64,000 nucleotides of DNA from Cellulomonas sp. IC4_254 (GCF_011603975.1 NZ_JAANNB010000001.1:1-64000); one strand, 5' to 3'. Shown: positions 51,031-60,693, counted from the stretch's first letter. The notes: generated from the sequence alone by a model not told the origin. Numbers and translations: made by a program.

Positions 51031-54000
51031 CTAGAAGCAAGCGTCGATCGTCCACGCGGCCGACCCGGCCACGAGGAAGGCTGATCCGACCACAAGAGGA
51101 GTGCTCACGCCACCCGTGACGGGATCTGCCGCAGAGCTAGCGACGAGAGCGATCGTGCTGCCCACAAGGGACAACGACGCAGCAGCGCAGTTCCAGCTCG
51201 TGCCCGTCGGATCGGTGTAGTTGACGGGGTTGTTGGCGGCGTACGCGTACCGGTTGGCATTCCCGGGGTCGAGGGGCGCGTCAAGGGTCTCCATCTGAGT
51301 CCAGCGTCCCTCGTGAGCGTCGTAGTACCGGGCGCCGTTGAGGGTCCACGTGGTCGTCCGGTCGTTGAGTCCGCCGGTGTACAGGAACGGGGTAAAGGTG
51401 ACGCCGACGCCGGCGCCGTCCTCGAGGACTTCCGGCACACCGTAGGGGTCGAACTCCACGACGGTCTCGGTGCTGTTGTCGTCGGCGATGAGTGCCAGCG
51501 GTGAGCCGAGGTTGTCGTAGACGTACAGGCCCGTCTCGGCGGCCTCGGTCCGCAGGGACAGCGGCGTTCCGAGGGCGTCGTGCTCGATGTATGCCGTCTC
51601 GCCTCCGTGCCGGACCTGCTCGATGAGCGGCTGCCCGAGCTGGTCGGTGCGTCCGAGGGTGTACCCGTACTCACCGTCCGGCGTGGTCTGCGCGACGAGC
51701 TCGGTGTTGCCCAGCCCGGCGTACAGGTACTCATACGTCTGCCCGTCCCGGGTGACCGAGTCGAGCTGGTCACCAGCGGTGTACCCCAGGGTGCCGACCT
51801 CGGGGTCGGCGGTGAGGTTGCCCGCCCCGTCGTACGTGAAGCCGGCCGTGGTGGTCTGGTTGCCGACGTTGTACGTGCGGGTGCGGGTGCCGTCGGGGCC
51901 GACTGACGTGAGCCGGTTTCCGCGGGCGTCGTAGGTGTAGTCGTAGCTCTGCGCGGCGTGCCCGCCGTTGCCCGCGGTCACGTCGGCGCCGACGAGGCGG
52001 TTCGCGTCGTCGTACGCGTAGGTCGTGACCTGCGCGGTGAGGTTGTTGCGCTTCCACTGCAGCTTCGAGCGGTCACCGGCCGAAGTCCCGCCGGTGCACC
52101 CCGGCTGGGCGGCGTTGGTGCTGTAGCAATAGGTCGTGTCGACGACCTCGGTGACGGACCCGCCCGCCACGGCCTGGTCCGCCCAGATCCCCGACACCCG
52201 CCCGGAGGCGTCGTAGTCGGTGTGCGAGTGCGCCGCGAACTGCGTGTTGTCGGCGTTCGTCGCGAGCCACGTGTCGGTGCGGCGTCCCTTGTCGTCCACG
52301 GCGAACCGCGTCCACGACTCCTGCCCGCCGATCACCGTGACCTGAGCGACCTGCGCCCCGGCGTCGTCGTACTCGTACGTCGTGGTGCCGCGCCCATCGG
52401 TGGTGGTGAGCAGCCGGGAGGACTTGTCGTAGCCGTACGACACGGGGTCGTCGTCCCGGTCGTGCGCCCTCTCCAGGAGCCGGTTCATCCGGTCGTAGGC
52501 GTAGGTCGTGGTTCCGGACACGTCCGTGCGCTCGGCCAGGCGGCCGGCGGTGTCGTAGTCGAAGGTCACGTCCGGGTTCGCGCTGGTGCCGGAGTAGTCC
52601 ACGCCGGTGAGCCGGTCGAGGTCGTCGTACCCGTAGCTGACGGTGACGCCGCCGCCGTTGGTAGCGGTCGCCAGCCGTCCGTACTGGTCGTAGGTCATCG
52701 CCCGGGCGCCGAGGCTGGTGCCGGTCGGCGGGGTGATCGACTCCAGCTGCTTGTTCGCGTCGTACCCGTACGTCGTCGGGTTGCCCGTGTTGCCCGGCGC
52801 GGTCGCCGTCGCCACGGTGCCGTCGGTGTTGTACGTCAGGACCGCCTGCTCGGCCAGGGCGTCAGTAGTGGTGAGCTGGTTGCCGGCGCCGTTGTACGTG
52901 TACAGCGAGGTCTTGCCGTTGTCGTCGGTCGAGGACGTCGGCAGGTACTTGGTCGCAGCGGCGGCGTTCCCGTACGCCCACGTCGTGGCCGCACCGCCCT
53001 GCGTGGTACGGCTGGTCAGTGACTCACCGGCATTCGCCGCATACCCGTACGTCGTGGTCTGCGCCCCGGTACCGGAACCCTGGACCTGCGTGGCCGGGTC
53101 GATGTTCGGCGTGTACGTCGCCGAGCGGGCGCGGCCTTCGGCGTCGGTCGCGCTGGCGACCCGGCCGAGCTTGTCCGTGGTCAGGGTGTACGTGGTGTGC
53201 GGCCCTGAGCTCGGGGAGCCGGACTGCTCCTGTTCGCCGTCGGAGACGAAAGTCTGGGTCTCGGAGGTGTACGCCAGGCGGGTCCAGGCGTCGCCGGCGT
53301 TCGGCTCGACCTGACGGATCGCGCTGACACGGCCGTTGGCGTCGTAGGAGAAGTGCGTCTCGACGTCCCCGGGCGCGTAGACCGCGGTGAGCAGGTGGTT
53401 GGTGTACTCAAACTCGGTGTCCCGGCCTGCGGCGTCGGTGATCGCGACCAGGTCCTTGTTGCCGTCGTAGTGGAAGTCGATCGTGCGGCGGTCCGAGGCC
53501 GGGCCCTGCGCGAGCTCGAGGAGCTGGCTGGTGGAGTAGGTGGCGTCGACGTCCTGGTCCGCTCCGCCGGGCGTTGCGCTCACGGTAGTCGGCAGGCCCT
53601 GGATCGCGCCGTAGGAGAACTGGTGGGCGTTGCCGTTGCGGTCCGCGACCGACACTGGGTAGCCGCCGGCGTTGAACGTCCACTTCTGCTGGCTGGCGTG
53701 GTCGGTCAGGGTCCACCCACCGCCCGATACCGCGACGAGGTCGGCGGTGATTCCGGCCGGCGGGGTGAACGTCGTCCCGGACTTCTTGAACGTCGCCGCC
53801 TGACCCGAACCCGCCCACAGCACGACCGACCCGTCCGGCTCTGTCGTCACGACCATGCCCGAGGACGGCATCCACCCACGCCCGTACGGCGCCGCAGCCT
53901 GATCCGCCAGCCCGCCGGACCCGATCGCGACCGAGTTGTACGCGAGGTCCACCGAGAAGTCGCCGTTGACCCCCGGTGCGGTGAACCCGGTCGCGGTGAC

Positions 54001-54477
54001 CACCAGGTTGCCCGTGCCCACGTCGACCGACGCCGCGACGCGGTCGCCGAGCTGGAACGGCAGCGTCGTGGCGTTCTTGCGCGCCCCGGCACCGAGCTCG
54101 GGCTGCACCCGGCCCGTCTGCGCCGCCGAGGGCGCCGAGCACGCCGAGGCGTCACACGCCGCGACCTGCCACTGCACCCGCCGCCCAGCCGGCAGCGCCG
54201 GCAGAGCGAGCCGGGCGGTACCCCCGGAGGCCACCGTCACCTTCGTGCCGTTCACCAGGTCCCAGGTGCTCGCACCCGCACGCTAGGCGAAGAACTGCCC
54301 GGCCACGTTCCCGCCGTCCGGGTCCGACACCACGGCCGCCAGGACCGGGGTGTGCGTGACCGGGAACTCGAACGCCAGACCGGATGGAACACTCGGGCTC
54401 GCGGCGGCCGCCGGCAGCGCCGACACGACCAGAGCTCCGATGCTCAACCCCACGACTGCATGCCATCGACCCCGCAT
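51031..54477 (-). pseudogene. Rhs/YD-repeat wall protein with hydrophobic tip, interrupted by one in-frame TAG
   Basis: A secreted RHS protein of 1148 codons with a signal peptide (ALVVSALPAAAAS), a beta-sandwich N-terminal region, and many YD repeats (YDANGRVSAI, YDTAGRLAERTD, YDDANRLVGAD) ending at the RHS core boundary ANRYAYAANNPVNYTDPTG. After that boundary comes a 56-residue tip rich in Ala/Val/Ser with Cys near both ends (NCAAAS, IDACF) and no known toxin motif. Codon 65 is TAG (54283-54285), in frame between GQFFA and RAGASTWDLVNG; everything else reads through. ATG 54477 follows AAAGGGGG. Restart at an internal codon would lack the signal peptide, so as written the gene is probably off unless the stop is read through. 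Confidence 0.88.
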
Positions 54478-54680
54478 CGCGGGCCCCCTTTGGCTCGCGG
54501 ACTCTCGCGCCCCCTAGCGACGAGTCGCCCAGGTGATGCCTACAGGGCGGGTGAGCGCGACATGCGACGTTTCGTAATCATTCACCCAAACGGATGCAAG
54601 CACGGACAAACCGGACCAGCGGGGGCTAGCGTCGCTGTGTCGCGCGGCATCGTTGCCGCTTTCTCGCGGGGGGCGAGGCC

Positions 54681-55133
54681 ATGGCGTACCTCAGGTTGCT
54701 GGGCGCCTTGAGCGCGCTTCTCCTGGTGGGGGGCTGTTCGCCTGCGCCGGCGGCATCGCCCGAGTCGTGACAGGACTACGACTCACTCGCCGCGCTACAA
54801 GACGACGCAAGCCTCGTCGTCACCGGCGTCGCACAGCGCCACACCGGCACGGGTGGGACCCGCGACGTCCAGTTCTCGATCACCGAGATCCACACCGGGG
54901 CCGCACCCGCTCACGACCCGGTCGTCGTTCGTCTCGACCCCCAGGTCCCACTCGACCTCCAAGCCGGATTCCAGTACGTGCTCTACCTGACCGCAGCAGA
55001 CGACGACACCTACACCGTCGTAGGACCAGGCGCGTACGAACGCCCACCGGGCAGCCCGAACTACGAGCGCCCGACAGGCGCACCCGACACCCTTCCCCGC
55101 ACCGTCACGTCAGCCGACCTCGACGCGGGATAG
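54681..55133 (+). pseudogene. Small lipoprotein gene interrupted by one in-frame TGA
   Basis: Reads as a 150-codon secreted lipoprotein: signal sequence with lipobox LLLVGGC (Cys19), then an OB-like/beta-rich domain (ASLVVTGVAQRHTGTGG, VQFSITEIHTG, FQYVLYLTAADDDTYTVVG). Codon 30 is TGA (54768-54770), after ASPES and before QDYDSLAALQ; the rest of the frame is intact to the TAG at 55131. The gene is divergent from the rhs gene, which also carries a single nonsense codon near its 5' end. The product type is a hypothetical lipoprotein of actinobacteria. Confidence 0.75.
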
Positions 55134-55208
55134 ACCCAGACCGGCGCACGCACTTCCCAGCGGCGACCCGTCAACACAGCCGCCACGAAGCACTGCCCGA
55201 GCGATCCC

Positions 55209-55240
55209 CGATCCCCGATCCCGGCGCGCGCAGCACACCC
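55209..55240. repeat. Dispersed repeat, copy R2
   Basis: CGATCCCCGATCCCGGCGCG followed by CGCAGCACACCC, identical in core to R1 at 49487. It marks the 3' flank of the intact 152-residue gene at 55325; similarity to the R1 segment continues for about 300 bases into that gene. Confidence 0.7.
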
Positions 55241-55324
55241 AAGGGCGACGTCACGAACTCCTTCACGACCGCGCGCGCACCCCCAGGCCCGCCGTCACGA
55301 GCTCGAGAACTCCCCGCCCACCCA

Positions 55325-55783
55325 TCAGTCCCACCACAACCCCAGGACACCGCCGTCCGACCGCGCGGCAGCCAGCGCCTCCCCGGCGTGGCCAGCCCAG
55401 TACGGACGAACCGCGTCCCACCCAGACCACAGCTCCGCAACGGCACCCGTCGTCGCCTCCGACGGCCAGTCGCACGCCAACCGCTCAAGCAACGCTGACC
55501 ACGCGGGCCTCCCCTGGACCTGAACGGCGTCGAACCGCAGGTCACCCCACGACAACGACCCGGCAAGGCGACCATCCAGCTCCCTCGCCACATCGACCAA
55601 CCAGCGCATCGACGGCTGATCACCGTTCGGCCGGCCGTCCGCGAGCGCGGGGTCCACCGCATCCAGCACGCGCGCCGCGACGTCCGGCGGGACGTCAACG
55701 AAGCGCGACCCCGACGGGACCGCGGCGTCAGCGAACGGCGCAAGCAGCGCCTCCACCTCAGATCTGGAACCCACAGCACCCAC
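55325..55783 (-). CDS. Hypothetical protein with truncated paralogue at 49605
   Basis: A 152-residue soluble, acidic protein of unknown family: helical, Trp-rich C-terminal half (SWGDLRFDAVQV, WSALLERLACDWPS, AVAELWSGWDAVRPYWAG) ending VLGLWWD. GTG 55783 starts it. No signal or membrane segment. A 5'-deleted copy at 49605 and a collapsed remnant at about 57700 share its 3' flank (repeat R). Repeated small acidic genes next to an rhs locus are often immunity genes, but nothing in the sequence proves that here. Confidence 0.6.
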   Translation of the reverse strand: MGAVGSRSEVEALLAPFADAAVPSGSRFVDVPPDVAARVLDAVDPALADGRPNGDQPSMRWLVDVARELDGRLAGSLSWGDLRFDAVQVQGRPAWSALLERLACDWPSEATTGAVAELWSGWDAVRPYWAGHAGEALAAARSDGGVLGLWWD

Positions 55784-55793
55784 TCAACCGCGC

Positions 55794-56033
55794 TCAAACA
55801 GTCATACGCCAGCATCGATCGCCCCGCCGAGGCCTCCGCACCAGCAGCCTCGTCGCCGGGCACGTGAGCGCAACCGCCCGCTCGAGCGCCTCCGCGGCGC
55901 CGGGTCCGGCCCAGCTGCCGCGCCTCGCGGTCGACGCCGACGCCGTTGCGCGGACGAAGAGCCGTCCGACTCCCGGTACGCACACCACGAAGGGCCGCGC
56001 CGGCCCGGCATTAGCAACCGCCAGGCCACACAC
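55794..56033 (-). CDS. Small hypothetical protein
   Basis: Possible 79-residue protein starting at GTG 56033 with an AGGGG-type site just upstream. Third codon positions are strongly G/C-biased and the composition is protein-like (RPFVVCVPGVGRLFVRA, EALERAVALTCPATRLLVR). A remnant of its 3' half appears near 57815-57850 in the same order after the 152-residue gene remnant, which supports its being a real gene of the repeated module. Function unknown. Confidence 0.35.
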   Translation of the reverse strand: MCGLAVANAGPARPFVVCVPGVGRLFVRATASASTARRGSWAGPGAAEALERAVALTCPATRLLVRRPRRGDRCWRMTV

Positions 56034-56051
56034 GACCCCTCGTCGAGGCGA

Positions 56052-56450
56052 TCAGCCTCGCGCTGCCGAGACGAGCACCGCGTACCGCCAGCCCGCCTCG
56101 TTGTCGGCCAGATGCTCAGCGACCCGGCCCATGCACCGCGCGAGATCACACAACATCTCCGCGTCGGACTCCTCGTCCACCCAGAACGCCGAACCCCCAC
56201 GGAAGACCTCCCCCGCCGCGAACATCTTCCAAGCCCGCGGGTCCTCCCCCACCATCAACCGGTCCAAGTGCTCGGGCTCGCTCAGCACGTCAGCACCAGT
56301 GGAGAAAAGCACAACCTCCAACTGACGCAGCACCATCGCGAACTCGTCCTCGAACGGGAACACCGCGTCGTCCAACCCCCTGAACGGGTGGAACTCCGCC
56401 TCGTCGGGCTTGCACTCGCTCCCGAGCGTCGTCGCCTCAGCGGTCGTCAT
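56052..56450 (-). CDS. Hypothetical protein
   Basis: A 132-residue acidic protein, not recognised. It begins MTTAEATTLGSECKPDEAEF and contains FPFEDEFAMVLRQLEVVLFS, FAAGEVFRGGSAFWVDEES and a helical end (CDLARCMGRVAEHLADNEAG). I start at ATG 56450 because AGAGGAAG lies before it. It lies directly upstream of, and on the same strand as, the small gene at 55794 and the 152-residue gene, so the three may form an operon. The style (small, acidic, Trp/Phe-bearing) would suit an immunity protein, but this is a guess. Confidence 0.6.
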   Translation of the reverse strand: MTTAEATTLGSECKPDEAEFHPFRGLDDAVFPFEDEFAMVLRQLEVVLFSTGADVLSEPEHLDRLMVGEDPRAWKMFAAGEVFRGGSAFWVDEESDAEMLCDLARCMGRVAEHLADNEAGWRYAVLVSAARG

Positions 56451-56997
56451 CGTCACTTCCTCTCGTTGCGCAGCGGTCACTCCGCCGCACCAACGAGCCT
56501 CCCGAGGATCCGGTCGCAGCACATCGCCCCGACAACGGAACTTCAACACCGTCAACTGACGTAGACGGCACCGTCAAACCACGGCGCCGTGACAGCCCAG
56601 CGCGACGCCCGAACGAGCGTGCGCACGGAGACCACGTCGGACCCAGACGAGCCCGGATCCCGCCCAGAGCCCACTCAACGATGTGGCCCTCGACCCCCAG
56701 CGGGCACATGCCGGCACCACGAACGCACGTCCGCGGCAGAACGACCAGTTCAGATGAGCGTCGTCTGCGTGTTGCTGTGACCAGCGACGATGCTAGGCGT
56801 GGGCGTACGCAGGCCGACTGGCGTGGACCACGCCGGCAAGCCCGCGGGTGCGCGCCGGCGCCGACGTCGGCATCGCCATTCGCGCGTCCGACACCACCGC
56901 CCCCCGGAGTCCGCCACCACCGAGGACGACGCCGCGACCACGAACCCGCAGGCAGTAGCGTGAGACGAGACGCGAAACTCGAGACGAGGAGTGAAAA
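56451..56997. other. Stretch without an intact gene
   Basis: No intact gene. On the minus strand near 56755-56800 the frame ends ...IVAGHSNTQTTLI-stop, resembling the G-H-S-x-x-T-T tail of tyrosine recombinases; nothing further of an integrase is present. The last 60 bases are AT-richer and hold the promoter and GAGGAG site of the SdpI-family gene. Confidence 0.4.
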
Positions 56998-57384
56998 GTG
57001 ACGAGCCCCGGCTGGTCAGCAGCGGTCGCATGCGCCGTGCTCCTGATCCTCGTTGACGCGGCCGTGTGGATGTTCGTCTCTCAGCCCGTGCACGGAGCAG
57101 GAAGGACCCGCTCGGCAGGCATCCGCTTGCCGTCTCTGATGGCCAGCGACCAGGCATGGCGCGCCGGCCACGTCGCTGCACGAAGTGCCATGGCTCCATT
57201 CCTCGGCGCCGCCGCCGTGATCGCGGCGCTCTCCGTTCCCCTGCAGCTGGCTCCTGTCCTGTACGTGATCTCTGTGGGCTTGTCTCTGGCCAGCACCGTC
57301 CTGGCGCTCGGTGTCGGTTCCGCCCGTGCCGCTCGCGCCGCTCGGCGCGTCGCTCGCCACCCTGCGATCGAGATGCTCGAGTAG
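56998..57384 (+). CDS. SdpI-family membrane protein
   Basis: A 128-residue membrane protein with three hydrophobic segments. The soluble loop has IRLPSLMASDQAWRAGHVAA, matching the SdpI signature (G-I-R-T...S-D-E-A-W-x-A-x-N/H). SdpI of Bacillus protects against the SdpC killing peptide; other family members are of unknown role. GTG 56998 follows GAGGAG. Being in a toxin/immunity-like mosaic region, it could be an orphan immunity protein against a membrane-active peptide. Confidence 0.75.
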   Translation: MTSPGWSAAVACAVLLILVDAAVWMFVSQPVHGAGRTRSAGIRLPSLMASDQAWRAGHVAARSAMAPFLGAAAVIAALSVPLQLAPVLYVISVGLSLASTVLALGVGSARAARAARRVARHPAIEMLE

Positions 57385-57418
57385 GGTCGGCGGTCCGACG
57401 GCTCAGGCCCCCGACCCT
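57383..57418 (+). terminator. Possible terminator of the SdpI-family gene
   Basis: AGGGTCGG (57383-57390) and CCGACCCT (57411-57418) form an 8-bp stem with a 20-base loop beginning at the stop codon. Confidence 0.35.
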
Positions 57419-57900
57419 CGGCCAGCGCGCTGGTTAGCCTTCCGCGGCGAGGCCACGCGACCGGGAGTACGACTGATCCCGATACGCAGGATTGCCCGCC
57501 ACCGCGCTGCAGCTCGACGACGTCGAGGCCGCGGTGCAGACGTCACCTACCTCGCCCACGACCGGGAGCTGACGCCGAACCAGGCCGCTCCCGTCAGCGC
57601 CACCTCAACGACCCCGCACCGCTCAGCGACACCGCCCTCACCAACCTCCACGCGATCCCCGATCCCGGCGCGCGGCACACCAGAGACGCCCTTGCTGAGC
57701 TCCCGGCAGCCAGCGCCCCACTGGCCCGACCACCCCAAGAGGCCCCAAGCTTGTCCCAGCCCGTCCTGGGCTCTGCAAGAGTTCCCGTCGCCGCCGCCGT
57801 TCGCCCAACCGAAACCTCGCCACCAGCTGCCTCGTCGCCGAACGGGTGAGCGCACCCGCTTTCCGGTCACGACTACGGACGCGGACGACAGACTGCGGCC
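57419..57900. other. Collapsed copy of a repeated gene module
   Basis: No intact gene. From 57616 the segment carries, in order, GCACCGCTCAGCGACACCGC (shared with 49431), repeat core R3, a short remnant of the 152-residue gene (GGCAGCCAGCGCC at about 57705) and a remnant of the end of the 79-residue gene (CAGCTGCCTCGTCGCCG at 57824). This is the order of the intact module at 55209-56033 with most of both genes deleted. Confidence 0.55.
57653..57681. repeat. Dispersed repeat, copy R3
   Basis: CGATCCCCGATCCCGGCGCG followed by CGGCACACC; three bases shorter than R1 and R2. Confidence 0.65.
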
Positions 57901-58476
57901 GTGACACCCACTTCACGTCCGGCACGCCCTGGAGCCGGCCGGCTTCTCACCTGGCTGCTCGTGCTCTGCGTTGCGGCGATCCTCGCCGTGGCGGCACTGC
58001 TCACCACAGTCGTCCAGGACGTGTGGCAGCGGTCAGGCGCAATCGTCGGATGCCTCGTAGCCGCAGCCATCCTCACCAGCCTGTTCTTCCCAGCGCCCCT
58101 CGCGTGGCTGCGCGTCACCCGACTGTTCGCCGGAGCCGTGCTAACCATCTGCGGGACGCTACTCACGCTCATGCTGGGCTACGCCGTCGAACACCCGTCA
58201 CCGGACGACCCGTTCCTCGGCGGGCTGATGCTGGCCACCCTGCTGGCCTTCCTCGCGACTCTCGCGACCGACCTGCGGATGCACGCCCTGGAAAGCCGGG
58301 CCGCCAAGGACCTCGAACGCCAAGCCGTCGAGCGGCACGACGCGCTGCTCGCCGCCCTCGCGGCACAGGACCAGACCCACGCGCGCGTCTCCCGAGCACC
58401 CGCCAGGGCCGGCCTGCTCATCACGGCGGCGGCCGGTGTCCTCGCCGGCATGCTGCTCACCCGGCAGCGCAGGTAG
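57901..58476 (+). CDS. Hypothetical membrane protein
   Basis: A 191-residue protein with four hydrophobic segments in the first 125 residues (LLTWLLVLCVAAILAVAALL; GAIVGCLVAAAILTSLFF; LFAGAVLTICGTLLTLMLGY; LMLATLLAFLATLA), a charged helix (LESRAAKDLERQAVERHDAL) and a final hydrophobic stretch (GLLITAAAGVLAGMLL). GTG 57901 has no strong ribosome site. No family recognised. Overall form (helices plus coiled cytoplasmic tail) is compatible with a small membrane scaffold or effector. Confidence 0.6.
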   Translation: MTPTSRPARPGAGRLLTWLLVLCVAAILAVAALLTTVVQDVWQRSGAIVGCLVAAAILTSLFFPAPLAWLRVTRLFAGAVLTICGTLLTLMLGYAVEHPSPDDPFLGGLMLATLLAFLATLATDLRMHALESRAAKDLERQAVERHDALLAALAAQDQTHARVSRAPARAGLLITAAAGVLAGMLLTRQRR

Positions 58477-58818
58477 CAGGGACCGCTCCGAAGCCGGAGC
58501 CGGGCTTGTTCGAGCGCAACTTCGAGCTGCCCTGCGACCACTCACCCAACTCGGCGGCGAGCACCTGCGACCGGCCGCTGACCCTGGGGGCCACCCTCGG
58601 GGCGAACAGGCAAGCGTCGAGCGCGCCCCGACCAAGAAGGCGTTCGCGGGGACGAGGACTGCAACGTAGCTAGCAGCCACTAGGCGTGGCGTCACGCCGC
58701 AGGAGGCGCGACCCTTCGAGCCATCCACGATGGCGCGTTCGGTGCTCGCCGTCAGCGGTCGTGCTCGGCGATCCGGGTTTGGCCACGCAAAGGCGGCGCG
58801 GGCGCACCTTAAGAACTC
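58477..58818. other. Stretch without a supported gene
   Basis: Nothing convincing. A 6-bp hairpin at 58485-58500 (GCTCCG/CGGAGC) may end the membrane-protein transcript. The remaining bases show no ribosome site, motif or repeat that I can see. Confidence 0.4.
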
Positions 58819-59616
58819 TCAGTCAGTGAGCTCGACAATCACATCGAGGCCGTCGTCCGGGTGATAGGACCAGGTCACCTCGACATCATCCCAGTCCGCA
58901 GTCTGACGCCCGTCGAGCGCGCGCGTGTCCTCCATCTTCGACCAGACGGAGTCCGGCATCTCCAACTCCGTGAGCACGCACAGCGCCTGCACGTAGTCGA
59001 GGTCGCCGGACCCGTAGTCCTCGCCCTCTACGTCGAGCACGACTGACGAACCGTTGTCCCCGACGCTCGTCGGCACGTTGCACGCCTTGACGGCGGCGGT
59101 CACCGGAGTCGACACCCATAGCCGAACCTCTGTCGCCTCACCTGCATCGCCCGCCTCCGGGTCCTGCGACGACACAGTCCAGTGGTCGCCGTCATCATCA
59201 TCGGGCACCGACTCGCCACGGAACTCCACGACGAACCCGAGCGCCTCGAGCGACGCGCGGGCGTCCTCGACGCTCTGCCCGACAACGTCCGGCACATCAG
59301 GCGTCCGATCCATCATCGCGAAGGCACCGACTGTCGCCGCCACCACCACGCCCGCGCTGACGGCCACCCACGTCAGGGCGCGTCTGCGGCGGGACGTCAC
59401 ACCCGCCTCCTGCGGGCGAGGAACTCCGGCAGTGGACTCGGCCGGTGCGGCCACCGGGTCGGACTGGGCAGCTCCCGCCTCAGACGCTGCGGGTGAGGGC
59501 GGCGGCGCCGCGCTGAGGTCGACCTGCGTTCGCTGGGTCCACTGCGCGCCGTCCCACCACCGCCTGCCAGCGGAGTCAGTCGGGTCCGGGTACCAACCGG
59601 GCGCGGGCGTGCTCAT
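58819..59616 (-). CDS. DUF2510 and PASTA domain membrane protein
   Basis: A 265-residue actinobacterial surface protein. The N-terminal DUF2510 motif (PGWYPDPTDSAGRRWWDG, then QWT) lies in the cytoplasm, a Pro/Ala linker leads to one membrane helix (ALTWVAVSAGVVVAATVGAF, about 85-105), and outside is a PASTA domain (VPDVVGQSVEDARASLEALG, about 112-170) followed by an acidic domain with three cysteines. PASTA domains bind peptidoglycan or muropeptides. ATG 59616 follows GAGAGGGAACAG. It could sense or anchor to the cell wall; role unknown. Confidence 0.88.
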   Translation of the reverse strand: MSTPAPGWYPDPTDSAGRRWWDGAQWTQRTQVDLSAAPPPSPAASEAGAAQSDPVAAPAESTAGVPRPQEAGVTSRRRRALTWVAVSAGVVVAATVGAFAMMDRTPDVPDVVGQSVEDARASLEALGFVVEFRGESVPDDDDGDHWTVSSQDPEAGDAGEATEVRLWVSTPVTAAVKACNVPTSVGDNGSSVVLDVEGEDYGSGDLDYVQALCVLTELEMPDSVWSKMEDTRALDGRQTADWDDVEVTWSYHPDDGLDVIVELTD

Positions 59617-59846
59617 CTGTTCCCTCTCCGACCATGCGGCTTCGCCGGTCCGTCATGTCGACCGCGAGCCGAACCTGCTGCGCGTGCGGCCATCTGGGGT
59701 ACCCATCGGCCGGCACCCAGGCAGTTGTGAGGCCTCGTGGACGAACGCCACGAGTCACGCCCGCGCGTGCGCGTCCCGAGGTTGGGTCCGCGCACACCGA
59801 GCCGACCTTCCATCTGGCTTCCGCGGACGACGCCTACCCTCGAAGC

Positions 59847-60693
59847 ATGAGCGGAAGCGGCGAGTTGGATCCGGTCGAGGCCCTCGCCCGCGATCGGCTC
59901 GCGCAGTTCCTCGGCGAGCTCGTCTCGACCCGACGTGCCCGGGACCTCTGGAAATCCGGACTTCGGCCCTGCGGACGGCTCGTCGCGCTACGCCACCGAG
60001 GTCACATCCGACCCCGACTCCTCTCGGGTCCGGCTCCGCCAGGCCCTACGCCGCAACGCGCAACTGGATCTCGGCACGCAGCACAGCTGGCACGTCTACC
60101 TCTACCCAAGGGCACGCGTGAAAGAGCTCGCGGATTCGGATGCTCTCAAGCGGCTGCTTCTCGAAGCCGAGCGGCTCGGGTTGATGGAGCTCCCGACCGT
60201 GCACGCAGACGTGACCCTGCGCGACCTCGCGTACTTCGACGACGCCCTCGCCTCACTCCGCATCGAGCATGCGGGCGCCACCTTCGCCCAGGATGGGTCG
60301 CCCGGGCGGGTCTGGCTGTCCGGCGGGACCACAGCAGCATGGGGCGGTTACGGCCCGCGCGTGGACGCGTGGTGGTCGACGATCCGAGACGGTTCGACGA
60401 TCGCGAACAAGGTAGCCAAGCTGCGCAATTCAGGTGCCCGGCGAACGCACCTCTACGTGGAGCTGGACCAAGCGAGTGAACATGGTCTCGCCATCGCCGT
60501 CGGGTTGTCTTCCGCACTCGACGAGGGAGCAGAGCCGTACACGCTGCCGACGCTGACCCCGCCCGAGGGCGTGGACGAGCTGTGGCTGTGGCCGAACGGC
60601 CCAAGCGACGGACTGCGGTACACCGCTGAGGTCGGGTGGCGGCGGGTGACATTCGACGGAACGGTGCGAGCTCAGGCCGGACCCACTTCATGA
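59847..60693 (+). pseudogene. Frameshifted hypothetical gene
   Basis: Two overlapping frames join to one protein of about 280 residues. The first starts at ATG 59847 and reads MSGSGELDPVEALARDRLAQ...RARDLW; the second, one base out of phase, takes over at about 59940-59955 with NPDFGPADGSSRYATEV and continues to 60693 (HSWHVYLYPRARVKELADSD, RLGLMELPTVHADVTLRDL, VWLSGGTTAAWGGYGPRVD). The second part has no good start of its own (GTG 59935 without a ribosome site). One extra base (or a deletion of two) near CTCTGGAAATCC would explain it; a programmed shift or sequencing error cannot be excluded. Family unknown. Confidence 0.6.
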
